From assembly GCF_018459925.1 (NCBI RefSeq), contig NZ_CP075371.1, positions 3,472,001 through 3,536,000 of the forward strand: 64,000 nt of DNA, given 5' to 3'. Positions 55,191-63,396 of the stretch are shown in pieces. Within the stretch, counting starts at the first letter, position 1, and every line of letters begins with the position of its first letter. The stretch comes from Nocardioides aquaticus. Its GTDB lineage: Bacteria > Actinomycetota > Actinomycetes > Propionibacteriales > Nocardioidaceae. The notes below the pieces were generated by a model. The model searched no databases, was not told where the DNA came from, and saw nothing but the letters and a program-made list of their open reading frames with translations. Both the position numbers and the translations under genes were made by a program.

Positions 55191-56319
55191 TGTGATGCCC
55201 AGGCACGTTGGTCGAGATCCTGCGACGACACGATCTGACCTGTAGATGGACGAAGGCCTCCCCGGTGTGGAGTGGAGCTGTCTAGGAACCGCTCCGCCAC
55301 CGAAGGAGGCCTTCGTGTCCCACGCTACCCATGCAAACGCTGCCCTGACCCCCGCGCACGACTACGACTCGCGCGACTGATCGTCGACCAGGGATGGCCG
55401 CCCGTTCGTGCTGCTGAGCGCTACGACGTTTCCTGGCGCACGGCGAAGAAGTGGGCCGACCGCTACCGCGACGAGGGACCCGACGGCATGCACGACCGGT
55501 CCTCGGCACCACACCGCCAACCGAACCGGACGCCGGCACCGGTGGTCCGCAAGATCGTGCACCTGCGCTGGAAGCAACGCCTCGGACCAGTCGAGATCGC
55601 TGACCGACTCGGCATGGCGTCCTCGACCGTCCACGCCGTCCTGGTCCGCTGCCGCCTCAATCGGCTCACCCACATCGACCGTGCCACCGGGGAGCCGATC
55701 CGTCGCTACGAGCACGAGCAGCCCGGAGACCTGCTCCACGTCGACGTCAAGAAGCTCGGCAAGGTCCCCGACGGCGGCGGATGGCGCTACGTCGGCCGCC
55801 AGCAAGGCCAGAAGAACCGGTCAACAACTGTGGCGCGCACCGGCACACCACGCAGCAAGCACCGCGACCCAGTCATCGGGACCTGCTACCTGCACACCGT
55901 GATCGACGACCACTCCCGCGTCGCCTACGTCGAGGCCCACGACGACGAGACCAAGGAAACCGCGGTCCTGGTGCTGCGCAACGCGGTCGCCTGGTTCGCC
56001 CAGCGCGGCGTCACCGTCCAACGGGTCCTCAGCGACAACGGCAGCTGCTACAGGTCCCACTTGTGGCGCGAGACCTGCGCCGAACTCAGCATCACACCGA
56101 AGAAGACCCGGCCCTACCGACCTCAAACCAACGGCAAGATCGAGCGCTTCCACCGCACCCTGGCCGAGGACTGGGCATTCAAGAAGTTCTACAACTCCGA
56201 GTCAGCCCGGCTCGCCGCTCTGCCAGCATGGGTCCACCAGTACAACCACCACCGACCCCACTCAGCAATCGGGAAGGCCGCACCCATCACCAGGTTGAAC
56301 AACCTGGCTGGGCATCACA
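55191..56319 (+). mobile_element. IS481-family insertion sequence, 1129 bp
   Basis: Bounded by 23-base imperfect inverted repeats (55191-55213 and 56297-56319, 20 of 23 bases match, both starting TGTGATGCCCAG) and by 6-bp direct repeats CCTAGC outside. It carries one DDE transposase gene in the plus direction. The ends, length and duplication are intact, so insertion looks recent. It separates two convergent genes whose stop codons originally overlapped. Confidence 0.92.
55250..55316 (+). promoter_or_regulatory. Stem-loop covering the transposase Shine-Dalgarno
   Basis: Twelve bases at 55250-55261 are perfectly complementary to 55305-55316, which hold the GGAGG Shine-Dalgarno and the first two bases of the GTG start. 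A transcript entering from outside would fold and hide the start, while one beginning inside the element after 55261 would not. Confidence 0.6.
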
Positions 56320-56324
56320 CCTAG
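55315..56324 (+). CDS. IS481 family transposase, frame broken near 55349-55353
   Basis: DDE transposase. The N-terminal helix-turn-helix is VRAAERYDVSWRTAKKWADR, and the catalytic core includes GDLLHVDVKKLGKVPDGGGW (first Asp), VQRVLSDNGSCYRSHLW (second Asp) and YRPQTNGKIERFHRTLAEDW (Glu). GAAGGAGG and the GTG at 55315 give SHATHANAALTP, the usual IS481 start, but this frame closes at 55380. The main frame is -1 relative to it, and one extra C in the CCCCC run (55349-55353) would restore about 337 residues. The TAG stop (56322-56324) lies outside the element, in the target duplication. Confidence 0.88.
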
Positions 56325-56325
56325 C
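56320..56325. repeat. Right 6-bp target duplication of the IS481 element
   Basis: CCTAGC, the copy of 55185-55190. It contains both the transposase stop TAG and, on the minus strand, the stop TAG of the adenosine deaminase gene. Confidence 0.88.
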
Positions 56326-57370
56326 CCGACGTCGGTCGGTGGGTCCGCTCGTAGGCGTCGATCTCGCCGAGCACGCGCCGGCGCACGTCCTCCGGCGCGA
56401 AGGACGCACGGACGCCCTCGCGCGCCAGCTCGGCGAGGCCGGCCTGGTCCAGGCCCAGGAGGTCGGCCGCGATCTCGTGCTCGCGGTTCAGGGTGGTGGC
56501 GAACATCGGCGGGTCGTCGGAGCCGATCGTGACCCGGACGCCCGCCGCGACGAACGCCGGCAGGGGGTGCTCGGCCAGGGACGCGACCGCGCGGGTCGCC
56601 ACGTTCGAGGACGGGCACACCTCCAGGGCGATCCCCCGCTCGGCCAGGTGGGCCAGCAGCGCCGGGTCCTGCGCGGCCGACGTGCCGTGGCCGATCCGCT
56701 CCGCCCCGAGGTGCTCCAGGGCGTCCCACACCGTCTGCGGGCCGGTGGTCTCCCCGGCGTGCGGGACGCTGCGCAGCCCGGCCGCGCGGGCGCGGTCGAA
56801 GTGGGGCGCGAACTGGGGCCGCGGCACGCCCACCTCCGGGCCGCCCAGCCCGAAGCCGATCAGGCCCTCGGGGCGGTGGCGCAGGGCGTACTCGAGGGTG
56901 GCGTCGGCCGCCGGGATCCCGGACTCGCCCGGGATGTCGTAGACGAACCGCAGCACGACGCCGAGCTCGCGCTCGGCCGCGAGGCGGGCGTCCTCCAGGG
57001 CCTCGGTGTAGCCCTCGATCGGCACGCCGACCGCCACCGAGGTGAAGGGCGTGCAGGTCAGCTCGGCGTAGCGCACCTGCTGCCCGGCCAGGTCGCGGGC
57101 GACCTCGTAGGTCAGCGTGCGGACGTCCTCGGGCGTGCGGACGAGGTCGACGACGCTGAGGTAGACCTCGATGAAGTGTGCGAAGTCGCGGAAGTCGAAG
57201 AACGCGCGCAGCTCGTCGAGGTCCGCCGGCACCCGGCCCGGGTGCCGCGCCGCCAGCTCGGCGACGATCCGCGGCGAGGCCGACCCGACGTGGTGGACGT
57301 GGAGCTCGGCCTTGGGGAGCCCGGCGACGAACCCCGCGAGGTCCGCTGCTGCGGCGGGCGTCGCGCCCAC
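56321..57370 (-). CDS. add: Adenosine deaminase family protein
   Basis: A 349-residue amidohydrolase that deaminates adenosine or deoxyadenosine to inosine. Zinc ligands and catalytic residues are seen in PKAELHVHHVGSASP, SVPHAGETTGPQTVW, RIGHGTSAAQDP and VTIGSDDPPMFATTLN. HVHHVGS replaces the more common HLHLxG, a form I know from other actinobacterial ADD proteins. The GTG start follows the DsbA-like gene by 4 bases, so the two are co-transcribed. Its stop is within the IS481 target duplication, so the protein is not truncated. Confidence 0.88.
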   Translation of the reverse strand: MGATPAAAADLAGFVAGLPKAELHVHHVGSASPRIVAELAARHPGRVPADLDELRAFFDFRDFAHFIEVYLSVVDLVRTPEDVRTLTYEVARDLAGQQVRYAELTCTPFTSVAVGVPIEGYTEALEDARLAAERELGVVLRFVYDIPGESGIPAADATLEYALRHRPEGLIGFGLGGPEVGVPRPQFAPHFDRARAAGLRSVPHAGETTGPQTVWDALEHLGAERIGHGTSAAQDPALLAHLAERGIALEVCPSSNVATRAVASLAEHPLPAFVAAGVRVTIGSDDPPMFATTLNREHEIAADLLGLDQAGLAELAREGVRASFAPEDVRRRVLGEIDAYERTHRPTSG

Positions 57371-57374
57371 CGGC

Positions 57375-58121
57375 TCAGCCCTGCTCGATGGTGCTGATCA
57401 GGTTGGCGGAGAGCTCCTCGACGGTCTGGCCGTCGGTGAAGGGCTCGCCGTCGACCAGGATCGTCGGCGTCGCAGAGACGCCGGCCTCGGAGGCCTCCTG
57501 GGTGGCCTGGTCGACCCAGTCCTCGAACGCGAGGTCCTCGATCGCGGGGCGTACGGACTCCTCGTCCGCGCCGGACTCCACCGCGAGCTGGACGAGCGCG
57601 TCGTCGTCGGGGAACGGGCCGGACTCGCTCGGCTGGTTGGCGAACAGCGCGTCGTGGAAGGTCTTCGCGACCTCCGGTCCCTCGGAGTCCAGCACGGCGG
57701 CGAAGGCGTTGGTGGCGCGCTCGGAGTAGTCGCCGATGCGGGACAGGAAGTTCAGCGGGCGGTACTCGACGTAGACCTGGCCGTCGTCGGCGAGACGCTG
57801 CAGCTCGTCGCCGCTGGCGGCCTCGAACTGGCCGCAGAACGGGCAGAGGAAGTCCTCGTAGACCACGACCTCGGTCGGGGCCTCGGGGTCGCCCACGCCC
57901 AGGGAGTACTCGCTGGCGCCGGCCGGCGCGGCGTCCACGTCGCTGCTGTCGTTGCTGGGCCAGAAGACGTAGAGCGCACCCACGACCAGCACCACCACGA
58001 GGACCACGGCCCCCACCGAGGCCAGCTGGCGGTTGCGGTTGCGGCGGCGCTCGGCCTCCAGCGCGGCGGCGGTGCGCTGGGTGCGCGCGGCCCGGGACTC
58101 CTGATCAGAACTCTTCGACAC
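57375..58121 (-). CDS. DsbA-family thioredoxin-fold protein, membrane-anchored
   Basis: A 248-residue protein. A charged N-terminus of about 30 residues and one helix (VGAVVLVVVLVVGALYVFWP, about 34-53) anchor an extracytoplasmic thioredoxin-like domain with CPFC in EVVVYEDFLCPFCGQFEAAS and the cis-proline in GVSATPTILVDGEPF. It probably makes or exchanges disulfides in exported proteins. TACGGT (58134 to 58129) lies 7 bases before the GTG at 58121, which decides the start. The adenosine deaminase gene follows after 4 bases. Confidence 0.9.
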   Translation of the reverse strand: MSKSSDQESRAARTQRTAAALEAERRRNRNRQLASVGAVVLVVVLVVGALYVFWPSNDSSDVDAAPAGASEYSLGVGDPEAPTEVVVYEDFLCPFCGQFEAASGDELQRLADDGQVYVEYRPLNFLSRIGDYSERATNAFAAVLDSEGPEVAKTFHDALFANQPSESGPFPDDDALVQLAVESGADEESVRPAIEDLAFEDWVDQATQEASEAGVSATPTILVDGEPFTDGQTVEELSANLISTIEQG

Positions 58122-58196
58122 GGGCACCACCGTAGTGAGCGGTGCTGAACGCGTCCTGAGAAGGGCCACCCCGCCCTCGCGCGTAGGGTGCCCGCC

Positions 58197-58850
58197 ATGA
58201 GTGAGCGACTGGTGTGGATCGACTGCGAGATGACCGGGCTGGACCTGGAGAAGGACGCCCTGATCGAGGTCGCCGCGCTGGTCACGGACTCCGACCTGAA
58301 CGTGCTGGGCGAGGGCGTCGACGTGGTCGTGAAGCCGCCGCCGGGCGCGCTGGAGCAGATGATCCCGCTGGTGCGCGAGATGCACGAGAAGTCCGGGCTG
58401 CTCGAGGAGCTGGACGCCGGGACGACCCTGGCCGACGCCGAGAAGCAGGTCCTGGACTACATCACCGCGCAGTGCCCCTCGGGCTCGCGCCCGCCCCTGG
58501 CCGGCAACACCGTCTCCACCGACCGGATGTTCCTGGCCCGCGACATGGCCGACCTCGACGGCTACCTGCACTACCGGATCGTCGACGTCTCCTCGATCAA
58601 GGAGCTGGCCAAGCGCTGGTTCCCGAAGTCCTACTACGCCGCCCCGGCCAAGCGCGGCAACCACCGGGCGCTGGCCGACATCCAGGAGAGCATCGAGGAG
58701 CTGCGCTACTACCGCGAGGCCGTCTTCGTGCCGGCCCCCGGGCCCGACTCGAGCACGGCCCAGGAGGTCGCCGCCCGCCACGGCGGCGCCGTGACCGGCC
58801 TCGGCCGCGACGAGGCGGCGCCGTCCCCCGATGCGGCCGAGCCGGCCTGA
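58197..58850 (+). CDS. orn: Oligoribonuclease
   Basis: A 3'-5' exonuclease that degrades 2-5-mer RNA to mononucleotides, the last step of RNA decay and of pGpG removal. The 217 residues show the DEDDh motifs: LVWIDCEMTGLDLEKDALIE, GNTVSTDRMFLARDM and KRGNHRALADIQESIEELRY. The C-terminal 35 residues are a low-complexity extension. TAGGGT (58184-58189) lies 7 bases before the ATG, so it is probably leaderless. Followed closely by tRNA-His, as in other actinobacteria. Confidence 0.95.
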   Translation: MSERLVWIDCEMTGLDLEKDALIEVAALVTDSDLNVLGEGVDVVVKPPPGALEQMIPLVREMHEKSGLLEELDAGTTLADAEKQVLDYITAQCPSGSRPPLAGNTVSTDRMFLARDMADLDGYLHYRIVDVSSIKELAKRWFPKSYYAAPAKRGNHRALADIQESIEELRYYREAVFVPAPGPDSSTAQEVAARHGGAVTGLGRDEAAPSPDAAEPA

Positions 58851-58896
58851 ATGTCCTATAGTCGCCTCCGGTCTGCGGTGCACCCGCGGACCGCGC

Positions 58897-58973
58897 GGTG
58901 GGTATAGCTCAGCTGGTAGAGCGCCGCCTTGTGGTGGCGGATGTCGCGGGTTCAAGTCCCGTTACTCACCCCA
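58897..58973 (+). tRNA. tRNA-His (GTG)
   Basis: A cloverleaf with the extra G at position -1 (58897) facing C73, acceptor GTGGGTA/TACTCAC, anticodon loop TTGTGGT with GTG, and T-arm GCGGGTTCAAGTCCCGT. CCA is encoded (58971-58973). The G-1:C73 pair is the histidine identity mark. Confidence 0.95.
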
Positions 58974-58980
58974 GTCGTCA

Positions 58981-59012
58981 GAGCCCCCGACCCGGTCCCG
59001 GGTCGGGGGCTC
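58981..59012. terminator. Hairpin terminator between tRNA-His and modC
   Basis: A perfect 14-bp stem (58981-58994 with 58999-59012) and 4-base loop lie 7 bases after the tRNA and 8 bases after the modC stop. It probably serves both convergent units. Confidence 0.85.
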
Positions 59013-59020
59013 GACGCGTC

Positions 59021-60091
59021 TCAGCGGGTGCGGTAGATCGCGACCTCGGAGGCCTTGACCACGAAGTAGCCCCGCGTGCCCGGGGCGAGGTCGAGCTCGC
59101 TGACGGCCCGGACGGAGACGTCGGCGCTCAGGGTGCCGGCGCGCACCCGCACCTGGCCGCCGTGCGGCTCGAGGTCGGACAGGGTGACCTCGACCGCGTT
59201 CCGGGGGCTGCCGTGGGGCGCCTCGAGGAAGACCGAGACCGCCGACGGGCCGAAGACCGCCACCGCCTCCTCCCCCTCGCCCGGCACGGGGTCGGCCGCG
59301 ATCCCCTCGACCCGCATCGAGCGACCGCCGTACGCGACCTCGACCGCCCCGTCGCGCCAGGCGCCGCGCAGCATGTTGAGCCCGGCGATCCGGGCCGCGA
59401 AGGAGCTGCGGGGGCGGGAGAGCACCTCGGCGCACGGGCCATGCTCGACGACGGCACCGTCCTCGAGCACCACGACCCGGTCGGCGAGCAGCAGCGCGTC
59501 GAGCACGTCGTGGGTGACCAGCAGGACGGTGCGGTCGGCCAGCACCCGGCGCAGGGTCTGCCGCAGCTGGGGCGCAACGTCGACGTCGAGGGCCGCCATC
59601 GGCTCGTCGAGGAGCATCAACGACGGCGTCGCGGCCAGGGCACGAGCGACCGCCGCCCGCTGGGCCTGCCCGCCGGAGATCTCGGCGGGTCGGCGCCCGG
59701 CGAGGTCGGCGACCCCCACCTCTTCCAGCCACTGCCGGGCCGTCTCCCGCGCCGCCGCGCGGCCGGCGCCGGTGCTGCGCGGACCGAACGCCACGTTGTC
59801 GAGGACGCTGAGGTGCGGGAAGAGCAGCGGCTCCTGCGCGAGCAGGGAGACGCGCCGGTCGTGCGGCGGTATCTGCGTCCGACGCTCGCCCGGGCGTCCC
59901 TGGGAGGTCAGGACGCGGCCGTCGAGGACCACCCGACCTCGGTCGGGGACGAGGTGGCCGGCCAGCACCGACAGCACGGTGGACTTGCCGGCGCCGTTCG
60001 GGCCGAGCAGGGCGACGGTCTCGCCCTTCGCCACCTCGAGGGCGACCTCGACGCCGCGCTCGTCGACGGAGGCCTCGACGATCAGGCTCAC
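59021..60091 (-). CDS. modC: Molybdate ABC transporter ATP-binding protein
   Basis: A 356-residue ATPase of the molybdate importer. The nucleotide-binding domain has Walker [21 protein letters not shown], signature [20 protein letters not shown], Walker [13 protein letters not shown] and the switch histidine [13 protein letters not shown]. The C-terminal 110 residues form a TOBE-type domain ([20 protein letters not shown]), which in ModC senses or stabilises oxyanion binding. The start ATG overlaps the modB stop (ATGA). Confidence 0.92.
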   Translation of the reverse strand: MSLIVEASVDERGVEVALEVAKGETVALLGPNGAGKSTVLSVLAGHLVPDRGRVVLDGRVLTSQGRPGERRTQIPPHDRRVSLLAQEPLLFPHLSVLDNVAFGPRSTGAGRAAARETARQWLEEVGVADLAGRRPAEISGGQAQRAAVARALAATPSLMLLDEPMAALDVDVAPQLRQTLRRVLADRTVLLVTHDVLDALLLADRVVVLEDGAVVEHGPCAEVLSRPRSSFAARIAGLNMLRGAWRDGAVEVAYGGRSMRVEGIAADPVPGEGEEAVAVFGPSAVSVFLEAPHGSPRNAVEVTLSDLEPHGGQVRVRAGTLSADVSVRAVSELDLAPGTRGYFVVKASEVAIYRTR

Positions 60092-60888
60092 ACCGCGCTC
60101 CTGCTCTGCCGGGCGAACCCGATCACGACGACCGCGACGACCACCAGCACCAGCGACAGCGCCACGGCGGCCTCGGCGTCGGTCTCGCGGCGCAGGTAGA
60201 TCTCCAGGGGAAGGGTCCGCGTGATGCCCTGCAGGCTGCCGGCGAAGGTGATGGTCGCGCCGAACTCACCCAGGGAGCGGGCGAAGGCCAGCACGGCGCC
60301 CGAGGCGAGCCCGGGCAGCACCAGCGGCAGGGTGACCCGACGGAACACCGTGGTCGGTCGGGCTCCCAGGGAGGCCGCCACGGCCTCGTACCGTCGTCCG
60401 GCGCTGCGCAGCGCGCCCTCGAGGCTGACCACGAGGAACGGCATCGCCACGAAGGTCTGGGCCAGCACGACCGCGGTGGTGGAGAAGGCGACCTGGATCC
60501 CCAGCACGTCGAAGGTCTCACCGAGCAGGCCGCGGCGGCCGAAGGTGTAGAGCAGCGCGATCCCGCCGACGACCGGGGGCAGCACCAGGGGCAGCAGGAC
60601 CAGCGAGCGCAGGATCCCCTGGCCGCGGAAGCTGGTCCGGGCCAGGACGACGGCCATCGGGACGCCGAGCAGCACGCAGATCGCCGTGCTGGTCGCCGAC
60701 GTCCGCAGGCTGAGGGCCAGCGCCTGCTGCGACGACTCGGAGGTGATCAGCTCGAGGAACCTGCTCCACGGCGTGCGGGCGACGATCGCCACCAGCGGCA
60801 GCAGGACGAAGGCCGCGCCCAGCAGGGCGGGGACGAAGAGCCAGCGGGGTACGCCCACCTGGTCCCGCTGGGGACGGGGTCGTGCCAC
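60088..60888 (-). CDS. modB: Molybdate ABC transporter permease
   Basis: A 266-residue integral membrane permease with five to six helices. The cytoplasmic EAA loop contacting ModC reads [20 protein letters not shown], followed by [20 protein letters not shown] and [20 protein letters not shown], typical of ModB. The GTG start lies 1 base after the modA stop region, and the stop overlaps modC, so the three genes are tightly coupled. Confidence 0.92.
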   Translation of the reverse strand: MARPRPQRDQVGVPRWLFVPALLGAAFVLLPLVAIVARTPWSRFLELITSESSQQALALSLRTSATSTAICVLLGVPMAVVLARTSFRGQGILRSLVLLPLVLPPVVGGIALLYTFGRRGLLGETFDVLGIQVAFSTTAVVLAQTFVAMPFLVVSLEGALRSAGRRYEAVAASLGARPTTVFRRVTLPLVLPGLASGAVLAFARSLGEFGATITFAGSLQGITRTLPLEIYLRRETDAEAAVALSLVLVVVAVVVIGFARQSRSAV

Positions 60889-60889
60889 G

Positions 60890-61666
60890 TCAGGGCGCCG
60901 GGGCGAACCCGGCGTCGGCGAGCACGTCCTGACCGGTCCGGGCGAGCACCAGGTCGACGAACCCCTGGGCGAGCTCGGCCTCCTCGCTGTCGGCGACCGT
61001 CGCGATCGGGTAGAGGTTGACGGCGTTCACGTCCTCGGGGATCTCGACGCCCTCGACGTCGTCACCGGCGGCGATGACGTCGGTGACGTAGACCAGCCCC
61101 GCGTCGGCCTCCCCGGTGCTGACCTTGGCCAGGACGTCGGTCACCGACTGCTCCTCGCTGACCGGGGAGAGGTCGAGGTCGGCGGCCTCGGCGACGGCCT
61201 CGGCGGCCGCGCCGCACGGGACCTCGGGGGCGCAGAGGACGAGGTTGAGCCCGTCGGCGGCCAGGTCGTCGACCGACGTGACGCCGGCGGGGTTGCCCGG
61301 CGGCACGGCGATCGCGAGCGTGTTGGAGGCGAACAGGGCCGGGGCGTCCACCAGGTCGTCGGCGGTCGCCTTGTCCATGTTGGCCTCGTCGGCGGACGCG
61401 AACACGTCGGCGGGGGCGCCCTCCTGGATCTGGGCGACGAGGTCGGAGGACCCGGCGAAGTTGAGCTGCACGTCGACGCCGTCGTTCTCGGCCTCGAAGT
61501 CCGCGGCGACCTGCTCGAAGGACGAGGTCAGCGAGGCCGCGGCGAACACGGTGATCGTCGCGGTCCCGCCGTCCCCGGCCCCGGCCTCCTCGCCGCCGCC
61601 GGTCCCGCAGGCGCCGGCCGCCAGGGCGACCAGGGTGGTGACGACGAGGGCGCTGGCCTTCTTCAC
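60890..61666 (-). CDS. modA: Molybdate-binding lipoprotein of the ABC transporter
   Basis: A 258-residue lipoprotein. The signal [20 protein letters not shown] ends in a lipobox cysteine (about residue 20). The mature protein shows [55 protein letters not shown] and [13 protein letters not shown], the ModA pattern, with the serines that bind the oxyanion. It captures molybdate, and possibly tungstate, outside the membrane for ModBC. The ATG overlaps the stop of the HTH-TOBE regulator. Confidence 0.93.
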   Translation of the reverse strand: MKKASALVVTTLVALAAGACGTGGGEEAGAGDGGTATITVFAAASLTSSFEQVAADFEAENDGVDVQLNFAGSSDLVAQIQEGAPADVFASADEANMDKATADDLVDAPALFASNTLAIAVPPGNPAGVTSVDDLAADGLNLVLCAPEVPCGAAAEAVAEAADLDLSPVSEEQSVTDVLAKVSTGEADAGLVYVTDVIAAGDDVEGVEIPEDVNAVNLYPIATVADSEEAELAQGFVDLVLARTGQDVLADAGFAPAP

Positions 61667-62067
61667 GACTGTCCTTGAGGGGTCTCGACGATGACGGTGG
61701 TGGACTTGATGACGGCGACCGCGACGGACCCGAGCTCGATCCCGAGGTCACGCACCGCCTCGCTGCTCATCAACGACACCACGCGGAACGGACCGCACTG
61801 CAGCTCGACCTGGGCCATCACGGCGTCGACCTCGATGTTCGTGACCAGGCCGACGAAGCGGTTGCGGGCCGAGCTGATCACCCCGTCCGGCGGTCCGGGC
61901 GGCGAGGAGTGCTGGCGGGCGACGAGGGCCACGTCGTAGCCGTCGACGACCTTGCGACCGGACTCGTCGGTGGTGGCGGCGAGCAGGCCGCGGTCGACCC
62001 AGCGGCGGACGGTGTCGTCGCTGACGCCGAGGTAGGCGGCGGCGTCGCGGATCCTCATGTGCGGCAT
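61663..62067 (-). CDS. HTH-TOBE regulator (molybdate-binding), first gene of the mod operon
   Basis: A 134-residue protein fusing a MerR/excisionase-type HTH (RIRDAAAYLGVSDDTVRRWV, about residues 5-24) to one Mop/TOBE domain (SARNRFVGLVTNIEVDAVMA, LSSEAVRDLGIELGS-like, AVAVIKSTTVIVE). TOBE domains bind molybdate, so it should report cellular molybdate to the operon, replacing the unrelated ModE of proteobacteria. The ATG at 62067 has TAGTGT (62081 to 62076) 8 bases before it. A GTG at 62079 is an alternative. Its stop overlaps modA. Confidence 0.82.
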   Translation of the reverse strand: MPHMRIRDAAAYLGVSDDTVRRWVDRGLLAATTDESGRKVVDGYDVALVARQHSSPPGPPDGVISSARNRFVGLVTNIEVDAVMAQVELQCGPFRVVSLMSSEAVRDLGIELGSVAVAVIKSTTVIVETPQGQS

Positions 62068-62110
62068 CGCTGCGGACACTACCCCGTAGATGCGTCCTTG
62101 CCCCGCGTCT

Positions 62111-63259
62111 TCATTCTCGTCCGCGGAACGCGAACGCGGCCAGGGCCGTGGTCAGCGGGACCGCTGCCACCAGGCCCAGCGTGGCGACCACGCTCCGGAC
62201 GATCTCCTGGGCGATCACCTGGTCGGTCAGCACGCCACCGAGGGAGTCGTCGTTCGCGACGATCAGGATGAGCAGCGGCAGGGCCGAGCCGGCGTAGGCC
62301 AGGACGATCGTGTTGACCACCGACGCGATGTGGGAGCGCCCGACCCGGCTGCCGGCCCGGTAGAGCTGGCCGACGCCGTACGCCGGGTTGGCCCTCGCGA
62401 GCTCGGTCACGGTCGCGGACTGGGTCACGGTGACGTCGTCCAGCACCCCGAGCGAGCCGATCACGATGCCCGCGAGCAGCAGGCCCTGGGTGTTGATCCC
62501 CTGGGAGGTGCCGACGGAGGCCGAGAGGTCGTCGGTGACGCCGGTCAGGTGCAGCGCCCCCACCGCGAGGGACGACAGCAGGCCGGTGAGCGTCAGGCTG
62601 GCCAGGGTGCCGAGCACGGCCACGGTGGTCGAGAGACCGAACCCGTGGGTCAGGTAGAGCACCGTCAGCATGATCGCGGCGGAGCCCACGATCGCGACCA
62701 GCAGCGGCGGCTCCCCGGCCAGGATGGCCGGCACGACGAAGAGCAGCAGCAGCGCGAACGTCACCCCCAGCCCCGCGAGGGCGGCCAGTCCGCGCCACCG
62801 GCCGAAGGCGACCAGGGCCAGGGCGAAGGCGGCCACGAGCACGACCAGGCCGGTGCCGCGCTGCTGGTCCACGATCGAGTACGTCTCGCCGTCCGGGCCG
62901 GTCCGGACCAGCACCACGTCGTCGCCCTCGGCGACCTCGGGGGCGCCGGTGCCGTTCGGCAGCGGCACCTCGAGGTCGTCGCCGTCCTCGGCACCCCCGG
63001 CCACGCGCACCGTCGCGGTGCCGCACCCGTTGACGTCGTCGGGGAGCTCCTCGACGCACTCCTCGGACTGGATCGCGGTCACCTGACCGGCGAGCTCCTC
63101 GGCACCGCCCTGCTGCTCCGGGGCCGGGACCCCCTCGGTCGGCCACAGCCAGACCATGGCGGCCAGGGTCAGGACCGCGATCGGCACGATCACCGCCAGG
63201 ACCAGCCGGCGCATCCGGCCGGTCTCCGGCGCGTCGTGCCGCGGGTGGTGCGCGTCCAT
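62111..63259 (-). CDS. YibE/F family membrane protein
   Basis: A 382-residue membrane protein. One N-terminal helix (RRLVLAVIVPIAVLTLAAMV, about residues 17-36) leads to an external beta domain of about 100 residues with two cysteines (SEECVEELPDDVNGCGTATV). Eight helices then form the YibE/F core with GFGLSTTVAVLGTLASLTLT, GLLLAGIVIGSLGVLDDVTV and VNTIVLAYAGSALPLLILIV. The role of the family is not firmly known. The ATG has AGGAG upstream. Between the molybdate operon and the oxidase gene, with its own promoter region. Confidence 0.86.
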   Translation of the reverse strand: MDAHHPRHDAPETGRMRRLVLAVIVPIAVLTLAAMVWLWPTEGVPAPEQQGGAEELAGQVTAIQSEECVEELPDDVNGCGTATVRVAGGAEDGDDLEVPLPNGTGAPEVAEGDDVVLVRTGPDGETYSIVDQQRGTGLVVLVAAFALALVAFGRWRGLAALAGLGVTFALLLLFVVPAILAGEPPLLVAIVGSAAIMLTVLYLTHGFGLSTTVAVLGTLASLTLTGLLSSLAVGALHLTGVTDDLSASVGTSQGINTQGLLLAGIVIGSLGVLDDVTVTQSATVTELARANPAYGVGQLYRAGSRVGRSHIASVVNTIVLAYAGSALPLLILIVANDDSLGGVLTDQVIAQEIVRSVVATLGLVAAVPLTTALAAFAFRGRE

Positions 63260-63338
63260 CGTCGAGGCTCCTCAGCGGGTTCGGGTACGGGGTCCGCGGC
63301 TGCGGACCATCGGGCGTCGATGCTACGGCGCCGCGTCC

Positions 63339-63356
63339 TTGTGAAAACATTCACAA
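63339..63356. promoter_or_regulatory. Rex operator (ROP) upstream of the cytochrome bd gene
   Basis: TTGTGAA-AACA-TTCACAA, a perfect match to the Rex consensus TTGTGAANNNNTTCACAA, lies 40 bases before the start of the oxidase gene. Rex represses respiratory genes and is released when NADH/NAD+ rises. S. coelicolor Rex controls cydABCD through such sites. The palindrome extends by one more pair on each side. Confidence 0.85.
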
Positions 63357-63396
63357 GAATGCCGGAAGGCCCCTCCCCGGTCGTACCGTCCGAGGT

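Noticed and set aside
55272..55314. Upstream GTG start for the transposase in its catalytic frame
   Set aside because: It would translate the non-coding left end and the stem-loop. The Shine-Dalgarno points to the GTG at 55315, whose residues match the family start.
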